Assembly: GCA_963989385.1 (NCBI GenBank)
Contig: OZ022513.1
Span: forward strand, 16,909,928-16,973,927
Length of the DNA stretch: 64,000 nucleotides
Source of the DNA: Ctena decussata
Lineage: Eukaryota; Mollusca; Bivalvia; Lucinida; Lucinidae
Direction of reading: 5' to 3'
Of this stretch, positions 46,268-59,295 are shown piece by piece. The first letter of the stretch is position 1, and each line of letters opens with the position of its first letter. Position numbers and translations under genes: made by a program. The notes under the pieces are model-generated. The model searched no databases, was not told where the DNA came from, and saw only the letters and a list, made by a program, of their open reading frames with translations.

Positions 46268-46950
46268 TGTCAGGTGTATGATATCGAAAGTCAGTCATTT
46301 CAGTTGCCGACTAAAATGACATTTTATATTAATTCTCACAGGCGTTTTATGTGAAACTCAATGTTGTTTTATTTGTAAAAAGCAGACTAAAAACTGTCAT
46401 TTACATGTACAACTTCGAAACTGTAGTAAAAGGCTTGCAGCGGTACCTCACTATAAAATATCTCACGACAGAGCAAATGAGCCTTCAACCGCTAGTTATA
46501 TTCCAATACAGAAAGAAAAAGCAATGACTATTGGGTAACTCTCAGTGCATGGGCGTACTACTTATTTGGATAGCCCTACTGTGCTTGCAGTAGCTGCGGG
46601 TCGGTATTGTTTGGCTATTTTGTTCTCTCGTCTATCTCTACTTTCTATCGCCCTCTTTTGGGGAGAAGAAGGTTCGACATAGTCTGAAGTAATGTCTCAA
46701 AAAGCCATTAAACCCAAACCAAACCAACCAACCTGATTCCCCTTTGACAGATGCGACAGCGCGACATTTAATGGGTCCCATGCCTGTACATTGTATTTTT
46801 ATCATTTAAATCAGGCTTATGATATCAAAAGTAAGACCAAAATCAATTTTCAAATCCGTTCTATGTGGAACTCAAGCTTGTTTTATTTGTTTAAAGTTGG
46901 CAGTGAGAACATTGCAGCGATGCTTCATGATAAAATATTTCATGCTTGTT
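46190..46950. repeat. Diverged direct duplication and (TTTA)n tract
   Basis: 46205-46400 and 46768-46900 share CATGCC, TACATTGTATTTT, TATGATATC and CTTGTTTTATTTGT. (TTTA)n lies at 46234-46268. Confidence 0.55.
46560..46740 (+). mobile_element. ~245-bp SINE-like family, copy 4
   Basis: CTACTGTGCTTGCAGTAGCT through CATTAAACCCAAACCAAACC and AACCAACC; 5' part missing. Confidence 0.65.
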
Positions 46951-47676
46951 TACCATGACACAGCAATGGGGCCTTGGAGTTTCAAGAGTTTCTTGGTGTA
47001 GTTTAAACAAGAATAACAGTGCCTTGCTTAGGGACCGACCATTTGATATTCTGGGGGGGGGGGGGGGGGGGGGGGGGGGGCTGGTATATTTATCAAAAAA
47101 AATCCCTGTTTTTGGATATGCAAGAAAAAAATAACCTGGCTCATAAGGGGGTTCAAAAAAATAATCTGGCTTCAAAAGTAAGAGAAAAAAATAACCTGTC
47201 TCCACCCAAAATTTCAAAAAAAAAATATAGTCTGCAGATAATTCCATTGGAATTGAGTTTTTATAATCTCTCTGGCTTCTGGGGGCTGTGCCCCCAGACC
47301 CCCATATTTATAGTTATATTTTAATATTATCTACAATTGGTTTACACCAGCGGACCCGCATGTGCATACATTTACAAAAAAATCCTATACAACATTCACA
47401 TACATGTATCATTGATCTGCCACATTACTAAGTAAATGTTTCCACTAAAACAGAATTGCAAAAGAGTCACTAGCTTATAGGAGACAAAACCAATATGGCA
47501 AAATAACACTCTAAAAGGCAAAAGTCTGAATATTAATATCAATTCTCTGTAATCATCAAGAATTTTATAATAGGGGTGGCTCACGCATGGTCTCAGATTT
47601 TGTTCAAACTTTCTGACAGTGTGAGATGTATCACAAAAACAAATGAATGACCGCTATTTCATTCATTCACACTTCC

Positions 47677-47690
47677 GTTGCCATGGTAAC
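47677..47690. promoter_or_regulatory. Consensus RFX X-box
   Basis: GTTGCCATGGTAAC fits both X-box half-sites exactly; in the left arm of the inverted repeat. Counterpart near 55063-55076 (one mismatch). Confidence 0.45.
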
Positions 47691-48055
47691 GGCTCCCAAG
47701 GATTTTGGCCAAAAATGAACAAAAAATTTCTTAAAATTGAACATTTTAGTCCTTTTAGTATTGTTAAAATTGCCATTATTTGGCCTAAATATGTCTTGTT
47801 TGTGAAAATGCAGACCTTTATAAATAAAAATATGTTTTAATATCTCCCTTACTGAATTGCTGTTGTAGTCTCACATACCATGGAATGTGGGTGGGGTAAG
47901 CAGGTCCTGAAAAATGCCGTTTTTAGGCATTTTTGAATTGGTACACTTAAGTTGCGCGGGCACTCCGACATATACGCATACTAATAAATTTTACAGTGGG
48001 GTTTAAAAATTCATAAAATGAAAAAACATGTATGGGAAGTTACCATCATATGGTC

Positions 48056-48069
48056 GTAACCATGGCAAC
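48056..48069. promoter_or_regulatory. Consensus RFX X-box
   Basis: GTAACCATGGCAAC fits both half-sites. The homologous position in the other arm, 54685-54698, is also a perfect X-box. Confidence 0.45.
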
Positions 48070-49579
48070 AAAAACTCCCCTATTGAAAAACTACAAAAAT
48101 ACAATATTGTTAAAAAAGAATTCATTTATTTCTATATGGTGTGATAAGAACAATTTCATACAGTCAGAATTGTTATTTTAATTTCACTCTTGTGTAAATA
48201 ATCAACAGATACTGTGAAAAAATTAATTTTAGGCCATTCAGGGGCACCAAAAGAGGCAAAAAGTGAAAATTTCAATACAAAACTCAATAATATCCCGTTT
48301 CATTTCTAGAAAAACAGCACTAACAACACTTAAATATGTTTAAAAGCTGTTCTGAATATATCATGCATTGTATTATGACACTATGTATGCTCTGAGGCCA
48401 TTTGTTTTACAGAAAAAGGGGCTCAGAAAGGGCTCAAAAATGGGGGAGGCAGGGGGGGGGGATATAGAAAATGTGAAATATCTCTAAGACATTATAATGC
48501 AATCATATGTAACCGTTGCACTTATTGACAAAATCTTAAACTTTGCATATGAGAATACAGGAGGAAACAAAATATGCTGTGAACAAACTAATGTTAGCCT
48601 CTAAGGGGTGGGGGAGGGGGGGGGGGGTCCAAAGAAGAAAGAAGGGAAATTTCCACTCCACTCAAAACACACACAATTCTTATTTTACTTCTGGAATATA
48701 TAGGCTGCGAGACAGATATGGTTTTGTAGACCATCATTTTCTAAAAGCCCAGTATCTTAGAAGTATTTTGCAGCATGTTAGCCCTCTGGCGAATGGGGTG
48801 TTACGCTGTAACAGCCTGTTATAAACGTTACCCATTATAACAATAAAAATAGCATAAAAATTATTGAAAATTATAAAACAACATAGAAGTCATTTTCCTA
48901 TGTTTACAATTAAACTAGATTCTAATAGAACAATCCAGTAGCTAAAAGTTATGATGTTTAAATTATCGCTTTAGCTTACATGGTGTAATATACGTGACAT
49001 TTGTCTTTACACTCGATCAAAATTGCTATTTCCATCCAAAATACTTTCTTTTTGTAAATTATTCCTTCCATATTGTACCATATATTTATTACTGTATTAA
49101 AGGCAATTTGTTCATCTTTTCAGATCCGCAAATTTTTTTATCCTATCTTATATATTTTGTGAGAAATATTATGTTGAACACAGTAACCCCTAACAAATGT
49201 TCCATATTACAGTTATCACTTGCGGTATAATTCAAGTGCTCGAATTACACTGTTGGTGTTGAAAACAACAGAATAGTGTAATATCGAATATGTCAGCCTA
49301 TTAAAATAGCAAGGAACAGTGGCACAATATTTTGAAAGCAGCTCACTCGGCCATAAAGATCGGTTATATACGTTACCTAAGACTATTTTTTATTAAAATC
49401 ATATAAATTTTAGATAAAATCTCATTTTGTTTTCTTTGGTAGCAGTTTCTTCATAAAAGAATCTTTTAATATTAGAAAAAATACATTCTGGTTTATTCTT
49501 TATCATTAGCTATTTCTATTAGTCATGTGAATAGCATTAATGTATAAGATAGTTCATTATTATACCTCTAATCAGTTTT

Positions 49580-52500
49580 TTTTTTCATTTTCACATAGAA
49601 AACAATAACAAATATAAGTCTGGCAGTTCTTGTGATATTTTGTGTACTTGGGCCTATCAACACTTTCATCATTGATTAGTTTTAGGGATTCATGAGGAGT
49701 GTTTTATACGTGATTAAACACAGTATACTTTATATACTTCAAATTGTAATGTTTAGAAACGTGACATATTCTAAACATGCAAACCTGGTTTTGCTATTTA
49801 CTTGGTTATTATATAAAAAATCAAAGTATTTTATAATGACATTTCTCGCCATCTTTCTTTTAGAATTTTTACAGTTGAGTTTGAAGGATGGTAACATTCA
49901 TGAAATTTTGTTATATAAAGCTGAAAAAATGCAAAAAGAGAAAAAAAACTGGAAGGTGAAAAACAAAATAATAATAATAATAAAAAATAGAACTTCAGAG
50001 AAGATAAAGCCACTGTTTTTAAAAGCCAGCATTGATTTCGCATATAGGTCTCGAATAAAATGATATAAAATAAGTTTGATAACGTTAAAACTTGAGCGGA
50101 ACTTGAGCAGTTTCGTCCTGTTTCGTATAAAACTATAAAATAATCATTACTCAACAATACAAAATGTGGCACAACTTGTTTATTGACAGGATTTGGGAAA
50201 GTTTTTACGTGCACACTAAAAAACTCTAAAGCAGAATAGTAAATCTGAGGTTTGAAGTCTTCAGCCAAAAACAGTTATGCATCAAAACTAACGTGAATAC
50301 TTGCTGGTAGTGTATACTTACTTGTGTAAAACTATTGTGTATTTTACGTTACCAAGGGAAACAACATTGCTCAGTTTCAGTGAAAAAAAAACAACATACG
50401 TTTGAAAATGTTAAATGGTAGTGTTAATACGTTGCTTAATTAAGTTCATTTAACATGTAGTTCCTAACAATAATTTGTCAGCCAGGAGTTTGGGAGTATA
50501 GCATCAGAAACACTTAAGACATAAATAGAGAACTGGCAGCTTACGCATGATATAATAGCAATGTATAAGTGCTATGTTTAAGATAATCTATATTTCTATG
50601 CTTTTGTTTCTTGCTCTTTTAAGTCTGGCTATATTAAATCATCGCTTAACGAAACGATCTACAAAAGAACACATAGATATGTTTAGTTAGACAAAAATAT
50701 TGTTATTTTTCCAGGAACAGTGTAAAAGTGAGCTTAATGAAATGGAAAATTAAAATAACAAAGTATATTAATGTTGGTCATTGCTGTTCAGATATTTATG
50801 AGCAAATGTTAATTGTTCTCATTCAGAATGTACTCACCTACACTGGAGTTATACTTTGCAGCATAATAGTGAGAAAAAAACAAAACAAAAAAACGAGCAA
50901 GTAACGTATACAACTATTCATTGAGAGTTTATAAAATCTTCATTTTCAATTCCTTTGACCAGTAATACAATATTTCTAAACAGCAAATAATCAAACAATA
51001 GAGGAAGGCATACCTATACATGCAAAGGAAGGGCTAACCTAAATAATTTACTGCATTTCATCTCCATGACTTTGTATACCCATATTGTTTAGCAATAAAT
51101 ATTGTTGTATATTGCGTATTCATGATATCATACTGCTAATCAAATCATTCTTGTCCAAGTGTTTTAAATGCTGTTAGATAACACAGCATTTTGGCAGTAT
51201 CCAAACAACAATTTAAGAAGTTAACATATTGAAAACGTCTGACTGAAAAATTGTCTTTCGTAAGATCTTTAGTCATTGATAGTTACAACTAAATATTTGT
51301 CTCAACAGAATGACAAATAGAACTCTAACAGGATGATGACAGAATGCTGTATGCGTTATAAACAATGTCCATTTCTGCAACCCTTAAATTTTCATATTGT
51401 TAATATGTTGCAATGTATTCGATGGGGGCTGTGTAAACAGATCACGTAGATAACAATTTAACAAGCAAGTTATGATCACAGGAGCCACACGTTTTCTAAC
51501 CTATGCAAAACCGTTACTGTGCAAAGAGGCTGTTGGCTGAAGAAGCGACTGACAGCAAAGCAATAATGGTGTTAATGCCGGTCAACCAAGTTGATACTGC
51601 TTTTGATTGCCTCACCGGGCAGTCACAGTCACATATTTGTATGTAGGGCAATTCAATGGCTCAATTAACAGCACAGGTAGCAAAATTGATTTTATCCCTA
51701 TTATGACTCTAAACATAAATAGTGATAATTACATTATATATCAACTTATACTTACTTCATTTGATGCATAAAATTAAAAATAATAGCATTTTTATGAAGT
51801 CACTTTTAACTGAAACTGAATAGAAGGCAAGGTCGAACTGCTGAATCCTTGTGCATTTCAAAGAGCTAAATTTACCATCTGAATACTAGTGGTAAGCTAA
51901 TGTTACAACAATGAATGCTTTATGCCGCCAGGGAACTAATATTGTGGTAACAGGTCACTCACAAAGCTTATCCTCAGACATATTACAAACATGTAACGTA
52001 ATGTTACTGTTAGACTGCCTTTCAAATATACACTATCCGATTCTTTTTTTTAAGTTTGAAAACACATAACATTGGTGTTTCTTCACATTTACTTGTACAG
52101 CAGTGTCTACTTAAGACATACCGTAATGCAGATAACATTGAAAGACTACAGCAGCTGATGTTAGGTTTCCTAGATTTTCTCATCATTTTGTAGGTTATAT
52201 TCTTAAAAAAATGATACATTCTGTCGTCAATTAATATTTCCACTGCTAAGTGCTACCTAACTTATCTCAGCTGGGTATGATTCGAAGAAGAGTGATGGAG
52301 CATGTATACATTTCAGTCCACCAATTCAGCGATTTAGTCTCATTTTGTTTTTTATCATTTTTTTTCTTATTTTTGTTATGTTATATACATTACATATTTA
52401 TTGTGACTGCTGACTATTGTTGTAAGACTTTACTTTTTTATGTATTAGATTATTAAAATAGACATGTTTGTGATCTTAGGTTTCTCTACGCTTCAATTCT

Positions 52501-52840
52501 TACAATTTGCTCCTTATATTACATATATATAGACATAGAAGGAAAAAACGTCAAATACAAGGTTAGCTACGTTATACCGATTTTTCAACATATCTTTGAC
52601 ATGTCAATAACTTGGAAACAGTGATTTATGTACCAGCATACAAACCCAACATTATTTAGGGTGAATACTTACACGTGTGTAACAATGCGTATTTTCAATT
52701 ATAACGTGAATATATTAATATGGGTAGACGTAATTGACGTTGAAGTTAAACATTAACGCCCCAACGTACAGAGGGTTAACATAAGTCATTTTGTTTCTTA
52801 TATAATGTAGTTTTATAAATAATTAGGATACAAAACTCCC
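49580..52840. other. Spacer between inverted arms, non-coding
   Basis: About 3.3 kb of AT-rich DNA. Open frames at 49692-50063 and 49831-50268 are overlapping, Lys/Ile-rich and lack family features. No transposase, RT or replication motif seen. Confidence 0.45.
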
Positions 52841-54684
52841 CCTGGGGGTGTGGGGGGAGGGGTCTATGGCCAGCTCAAGGTCTACTTGCTGATGAAAGTG
52901 TTCAAAGAAACATGTACCATGTACACAAAAGATCTTTAGGGCTGCAACTATTTATTTGCGTTAATTTTCTAAGAGACGGTGAATTTGATGGTATTGTAAT
53001 GAACTATCTTATACATTAATGTTGTTTACATCACTACTAGTAATAGCTAATGATCAAAAACAAACCAGAATGTATGTTTCTTATACTCGAAGATTCTTTT
53101 ATGAAGAAACTGCTAACAAAAGAAAACCAAACTGTTCTATCTTCAAATTATATGATTTTAAAGAAAAAAGTCACAGGCAACATTTATAAGCGACAGTTAC
53201 GGCCAAGGGACTATCAGAAATAGTGATAGAGATGCGTTCAACATATTGTCCCACACATAATTGCTGTTTTGATAGGCTGACAGAGGCAATTTACCTTATA
53301 CTGTTGTTTTAAATTCCCATATTGTTATTCAAGCATTTGAATTATAAGGCAATAAATAATTACGATATGGAATATTTTGTAAGTGGGTACTGTGTTCAAC
53401 AGCCCATTTCTCCCAAAGTATAAATGATATGACAATAATATCTGCTGAAGTGAAAAGATGAATAAGTTGCCTTTAAGACAGTAACAAAAGTAAGGTCTAA
53501 TACGGAAAAGAAAACTTACAAGAAGAAAATACTTTGAATGATAACAGCAATTAATGGTGTGTTATTTATTTATCTATTTGCAAAGACAAATATCACGTAT
53601 GTAACGCCACGTAAGCTAAAATGATCTTTAAAACATCACAAAGTGTAGCTATCGTATTCTTATGTTACAACATATTATAATTTTATACCTGTGAATGTCA
53701 CTTCCATGCTTTTGTAACTTTCACTATTTTCATATTATATTTACCGTTTTGATGGGTAACGTTTTTAACAAACTGTTACAGCATAGCGCTTCCATTGCCA
53801 GAGGGCTAAAATACAAAATACTTGTAAGACATTGGGCATTATGTAAATCATGATCTATAAACTTCCTACGGAGAGGGGTCGAGGAGGAGGTAACCATAGA
53901 TGACTTGTGGCCCAGCAAGTGATAATTGAGATATGAAATATCTTCTAAGAGTGTAGTGTGTTCAACATCCTATTTCTCCCAAAGTATAAAAGTTAAGATA
54001 ATAATATTGACTGATTCAAAAAGATAAATGAATTGCCTTTTAGACAGAAGCAAACCTATGGTCTAATACTGAAAGAAAAACCTTACAAGAATAAATCATT
54101 TTGGATGGAAACAGCAATTTTAATGAAGTGTAAAGACAAATGTAACGTATGTAACGCCATGTAAGCTAAAATGATCTTTCAAAGAGCATAATTTTTTAGC
54201 TACTGGATTCTCCTTATAGACCATATTATGATTTTAAACATCTGAATGTGACTTCCATACTTTTGTAAGTTTCAATAGTTTTATATTTCATTTACGTTTT
54301 TGATGGGTAACGTTTGTAACATGCTGTTATTGCGTAACACGACTATCGCCGGAGGGCTTACATGTTGCAAAATACTTGTAAGATGCTAAGCTTTAAGAAA
54401 ACTGTAATCTACAGAACTCCCGCTAGGAGAAGTGGGTAGGTGGTAAACCATATTTGGATTGTTGCCTATTTTTGGCACAAAATATTTACCTGTTCGGGCC
54501 CCTAAAATGACCCTTAACACCTGCCCATCTGGGCCCACAATCAATAAACTGTAGTAAAGCAAAGACCTGACTAATAAATTGTGTTTATCTACAAACATAT
54601 TGCAGTATTAAAGTGCTGTGGATGAACAAAGAATTATTTAAATGCGATTCTTCCACTTTTCGTTTTTAAAAGGGTAACATAATT

Positions 54685-54698
54685 GTTGCCATGGTAAC
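54685..54698. promoter_or_regulatory. Consensus RFX X-box
   Basis: GTTGCCATGGTAAC, perfect; paired with 48056-48069 in the opposite arm. Confidence 0.45.
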
Positions 54699-55062
54699 GA
54701 TAAGAAGATGGTAACTTCCCACACATGTTTTTCCATAATGTTAAACATGAAGTACCATTATTGACAGTGAATATGTGGAGATGTGTCAAAGTGCCCGCGG
54801 GGCTTTGGAATATTGGGTAAAAAATGATGAAAAACGATGAATTTCAATATCTTGATACCCCACCCACCTTTGAAGCACAAGTGTGATTCTACAGTCAACT
54901 GAATTCGTTTTAGTAGCTCGCTATAGAATTCATCCTGAGTAATATTTGAAAGAACAATTTACGATTTACAATAAATATATAAAGTTTAGAAGATGTAATT
55001 GTGCAAAAATAGTCAATTTTCACTGATATTTTTAGAGTTTCAGGCCAAATATTATAAATCCC

Positions 55063-55076
55063 GTTACCATGGAAAC
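55063..55076. promoter_or_regulatory. Near-consensus RFX X-box
   Basis: GTTACCATGGAAAC, one mismatch; counterpart of 47677-47690. Confidence 0.35.
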
Positions 55077-55997
55077 GGGCCATAAAAAATAGGTAGTTGT
55101 ATTACAATATTTTCTTTTTAAGTGACAAGGAACATGCTCAGAAAGTTTCGTTAAAATCTGTGACTAGGCGTGAGCCACCATTCTCGATGGTTACAGAGAA
55201 TTGGTATTAAAACCCTTATTTTTACCATCATTCCTAGTTTTTCTCTTGTTTCCAGTCTTAAAATTGCCATTGAAATTGGGAAATTGCTTTAGCTTCTGGG
55301 GGGTGTTGCCCCCCCAGACCCCCCTTTGTTAACTTCTTAACACATAACTCAGCCATTTTATTAATTGCCATTCATGTATAATGTGACTCTATCAGTAAGT
55401 ATTTATCAAACTTTCTAAAGGACAAATAAAGCATGTTTGGGCATATATTGGGATAGAAAAAAAAACTTAGATTCCTAATGTTAGCCCTAAAACTTTACCA
55501 AACTAGCCCTAAAGTTTGGCCAAAATATCCCTAATTTAAGGCCTAATTTTTGCCAAACTCATACAGGGATGTTTGTATCTGTACCTTAGATGAAAAGAGT
55601 AACATGCTCCAGGCACTGGTTTGCAAAAGCAAGCTAAGCCATGCCCTTTGCCTGGTTAAAGACAGCACCATGTTCTTTTTGTGAGAAAAAAGGTGTAAAA
55701 AATACTGATGTGGGTAAAATAAAAGGATATTAAGATCAAGTAAACAAGGATCTGTTAGTTAAGCTATAAAATAAAAAAAAAATAACCTGTTTGAGTTAGT
55801 TTGTAAAAAAAATAAATTAGCTTCCACAAGGTGAAAAAAAAAGAAATTGTTTCCAGAGGCCAGTGAAATAAAATGTTGTGTCTCCATCAAGAATACCAGC
55901 CCCCCCCCCCCCCCCCCCAGAATATCAAATGGTCGGTCCCTCATCCCTTTTAGAACAGCATGACATGCAAAATAGATTACTAGAGCCAATATGTAAA

Positions 55998-57552
55998 ACA
56001 AGAGTTCCGCGAAACACTATGTAGCACCTGCTTTGCACCTGTACCTTAAAAAACTCTATTAAAGCATCATTTTGTCACACAAGCAAATTTGGTCAAAATC
56101 CATTCAGTAGTTTATGAGATATCGTTTTCATATTTTTTCGCTGTTTTTAGTAGCGATGGATGGCGGCTGTTTTGGATGGTCAATTTGAAACATCTTGAAG
56201 TAACTTCATGCAAGGATCATTCTGGAACAAATTTGATGCAATTTCATTCAGGGGTTCTGGAAAAATTGTCATTTTCATGTTTTTCTATTACAGAAACGGT
56301 AGCTGGCGGCCAGCTTAGATGGTTTCCAATCACTTAATTTGAAAGAACTTCATAAATGGACAATTCTGAACAAATCTGAGCAAAATCCGTTCATGTTTAC
56401 TTGAGATATTGGAAGTTGAGCAAAATAAGGCTTGTAAACAGAAAGTAGGTTATTGTGACCTAATTCCGCTACATATTTTCATTTTTAAGATTTACTCCCT
56501 TGATAATAATAACAAAAAATATTTGATGAATTGTTTCATGCAATACCTCCGACATGGTCTAACTATACATTTGAAATAGAGTCGAGATAATAATATTTGC
56601 TAAAAGTGACTTTAAACAAAAATCAGATAAATATTTAAACTATCGCGGACCGCGCTCGAAATCGCATTATTGGACAAAAATAATTTATTCATACGCCACA
56701 ATCACGTGCACAAATTAGAAAAATACCTGTACATGATCACATGACACACGTGGTCAAAATCGATACTCTTACAGGCCGTGGGGAAGTAGGTTATTTGCAT
56801 TTAAATGTGACGATTATTTTTCATTCCACATTTGTCGAAAAAAAAAAAAAACATTTTCCCAAAGCACGGTACGGATAATTATGAGACTATTACATATTGT
56901 TTATCGCTTTTGTTAAAAAATAAAATTTAAAGTTGAGCCGCGACACGAGAAAACCATCAATAGTGGTTGTGCGCCCTGCGCACTCAGGTCAGCCTGGGCA
57001 TCCGCCCAGATTGATCAGAGTCTTCGCTGTCGTCCGCATGCAGGTAGCTTAGACCCTTAGCTACCTTTAAAGCGCTTAGCACAGTATCTGAACGGACTGG
57101 GCGGATGCCCAGACTGATCTGAGTCTACGCTGCTCGCACAACCACATTGTTGGTTTTCTCGTGTCGCGGCTCTTTTGTTTCTGAAAACATGGCATAAACG
57201 AGGGAAACAATCTTAAATAAAACCAAGGCGCAACTGATGCTGCTTGCAAAATTTCAGCCAAATATACCAAGTGGTTCTGGATAAAAAGTTGGTTTTATTG
57301 GTTTTACTATTTCTAGTAACAACAGCCATCTTGGAAACCGGATAAAGCTGATTTTTTTTCGTGCTGAAGCCCTGTAGTCTGGCCATGCAGCATGTGAAAT
57401 TTGAGAACCATGGATTCATTGGTTTTGGAGAAAAGGTCATTTGTATGGACTTAAATGCTAGGGTCGACGTAAATGTGATCGGACGGATGAACGGGTTGAC
57501 GGACGGACGGAAAACCGGATGCCTATATCGCACCTTGCTAAAGCAAGTGCGA
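55998..57552 (+). mobile_element. Tandem-array element with terminal hairpin, interrupted by a MITE
   Basis: Diverged ~150-bp units (ACTTCATGCAAGGATCATTC / ACTTCATAAATGGACAATTC; GGTCAAAATCCATTCA / GAGCAAAATCCGTTCA) are followed by a (GACGGACG) tract at 57500 and a hairpin CGCACCTTGC-TAAA-GCAAGTGCG (57528-57552). The start carries TAGCACCTGCTTTGCACC. Same plan as the arrays at 40-46 kb. Confidence 0.65.
56935..57172. mobile_element. 238-bp MITE with long TIRs
   Basis: GAGCCGCGACACGAGAAAAC at 56935 is exactly inverted at 57172; imperfect pairing extends to ~85 bp each side (TGGGCATCCGCCCAG occurs in both arms). Non-coding. A partial copy is at 23402-23462. Confidence 0.88.
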
Positions 57553-57574
57553 CAATTATCCCCGTGACCCCTCA

Positions 57575-58830
57575 CCCACCCAAAATAGCCACCTTTCACC
57601 CCCATGGCCCCTGGTCATTCCCAAAAAATACCAAAAATGGTATTTTGTTCTAGCTACTTCTTGTACGAGCACACCATGGACATTATTACATCCCTTGAAT
57701 CAATAATATGTAAGTGTTGTAATAAATAAAAAATGCATCATTTCATCTGCTTATTCTTCCTGCTAGCTGAAATTATCAAAAATATATATATTGTAAAACA
57801 TATGTGGTATTGTCAGAAAATGATTTGTAATCGGGAGGTTTCTAAAATAGTTTCTCTTTATCAATTTATTTCATATGCAAATTTAGTCAGCTATCTATGA
57901 AATTGATTTATTATTGAAACGGAAACTCAGAAAACTGAGAACAAAAGAAAAAAAAAAAAAAAAACAGTCCAGCAGCTTGTTTACAGAATTGGAACAACAA
58001 CAGTTCTCCTCTTCGTATTGGAACGGGGACAGACAGACAGACAGACTCGGTGCCAGGAGTGTGCACTTATGAATTTGTTCCGCTGAGCCTCCTGGGGAAT
58101 ATTCGTATGAGATTTCTACAAAAAAAAAAACAGAAAAGAGAAGTTTCTGCAAAACGGAATTAATTCCCAAAGAATAAATCAACCAACGGCTGAGACGGTA
58201 AAAGAATCCCTTTGCAACGATACAGGTGGGCTCGAGTACCAACGGATCCACTAGCGCATCGACGACCTAAGTGTTAGCTATGACGTAATAGGCATCGTTA
58301 CACCACCAGCGGCTGATTATTCATCCTCGGGATAGCTACCCAAGGTCGGATGGGAAGAAATTGAGAGACCGCGGACACCATGCTCAATTACACATCAACC
58401 ATCAGTACCCCCTGGGAACCTTAGAAGATGGACCGTCGGCATGATTGTGGGCTGAGGCACCTGTGACTCCGAAGAGGACCGCCGAAACTACGTCATCAGC
58501 AGTCCACAAAACCAACCAGCAGACAGACAGTGGTCAGGAGGCAGGCCTTTTGCCTTTGACTCTTGGCCGGTTTCAGGGCCTTCCAGCCGAGCACTGGTGC
58601 CTTGGACATTGTGCAATAGTTGGAATTGACTTAAACTATAGAAGATCATTGGCAGTTCACTTTATGCCATTATTCTAACTTACAACAACTTACTTAACTC
58701 ACATCTTTCGTCCGGGCTTGAAGATTGGCCTGGAATTCAGGTCAGTTCTTCATCCTGATACCCACCTGTGAATTAAACAACTAATTTGGATTGTCCTGGG
58801 TAGCCCCCATGTGCCTCTGGTGCCCAGCTA
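57575..58830. other. Non-coding stretch, possible retroelement 3' region
   Basis: 58200-58840 is less AT-rich and has a tRNA-like CTCGAGTACCAACGGATCC (minus, 58232) but no recognisable protein. (GACA)n at 58030-58046. No gene assigned. Confidence 0.35.
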
Positions 58831-58864
58831 CCTTAAAATCCTCGAATAGAAATTGAATTTGAGA

Positions 58865-59295
58865 CAACTGATCGATCCCTTTCCGATACGTACCGATACG
58901 TCCAGATACGGCTACGTTTACAGATACGTCTTATCCGAAAGAACTCTAATGAAAACAAGTCTGTCAGTATTTCAAATCTTGTCAGCAATAGCCTTTGCAT
59001 AATGTAGGCAACGATAGACATGCAGTTGACAAAGAAATAGTTTTTATTTACAACAATATTTGAATTTAGGGCCTAACACTGAAAAGATTTTACATGTGAA
59101 ATTAGCCCAGTGGTATGACTGGTACCTACTAAAATGCATTGTAAGTCAAGAAGGAAAAGTGCCTTTGTAAAGTTTTGGTACCATTGTAAAGACCAAAAGT
59201 AGTGCTTTTAGTTCATGCATAACATGTGTACCCAGCATGCTCTTAAACAAAGTTCTGAGGTCATTTGCAAAACTTTTCGAACGCCCCTCGTATAT
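58865..59295 (-). mobile_element. Element with ends matching 41943-42425
   Basis: CTTATCCGAAAGAACTCTAA at 58930 and ACTTTTCGAACGCCCCTCG at 59272; interior unlike its partner. Confidence 0.5.

Larger units (their letters stand above)
47025..49570 (+). repeat. Left arm of the 47-56 kb inverted repeat
   Basis: Homologous in inverted order to about 52960-55960. Shared blocks include GGGACCGACCATTTGATATT beside poly-G (47031), TTCTGTAATCATC/GGTGGCTCACGC (47548-47590), TGGGAAGTTACCATC (48034), TTAGCCCTCTGGCG (48778) and GCAGTTTCTTCATAAAAGAA (49442). No conserved frame. Confidence 0.8.
52960..55960 (-). repeat. Right arm of the 47-56 kb inverted repeat
   Basis: Reverse complement of 47025-49570, longer because a ~650-bp block is present twice (53280-53940 and 53945-54610, each with TGATGGGTAACGTTT and AATACTTGTAAGA). 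Ends in poly-C (55900-55918) and AATATCAAATGGTCGGTCCC. Confidence 0.8.

Noticed and set aside
47270..47310. Possible Rho-independent terminator-like hairpin GGGGGCTGTGCCCCC (also 55300)
   Set aside because: Eukaryotic context; it is a repeat-borne hairpin.
48543..48824. 93-codon frame with weak similarity to minus-strand frames at 53.7 and 54.4 kb
   Set aside because: Similarity comes from the DNA inverted repeat; each copy has different breaks and no common start.
49692..50268. 123-codon plus and 145-codon minus frames
   Set aside because: They overlap each other, are low in complexity and lack homology that I can recognise.
58200..58840. Possible retroelement or gene 3' region with moderate GC
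   Set aside because: No protein motif, splice pattern or repeat partner in the window supports a call.
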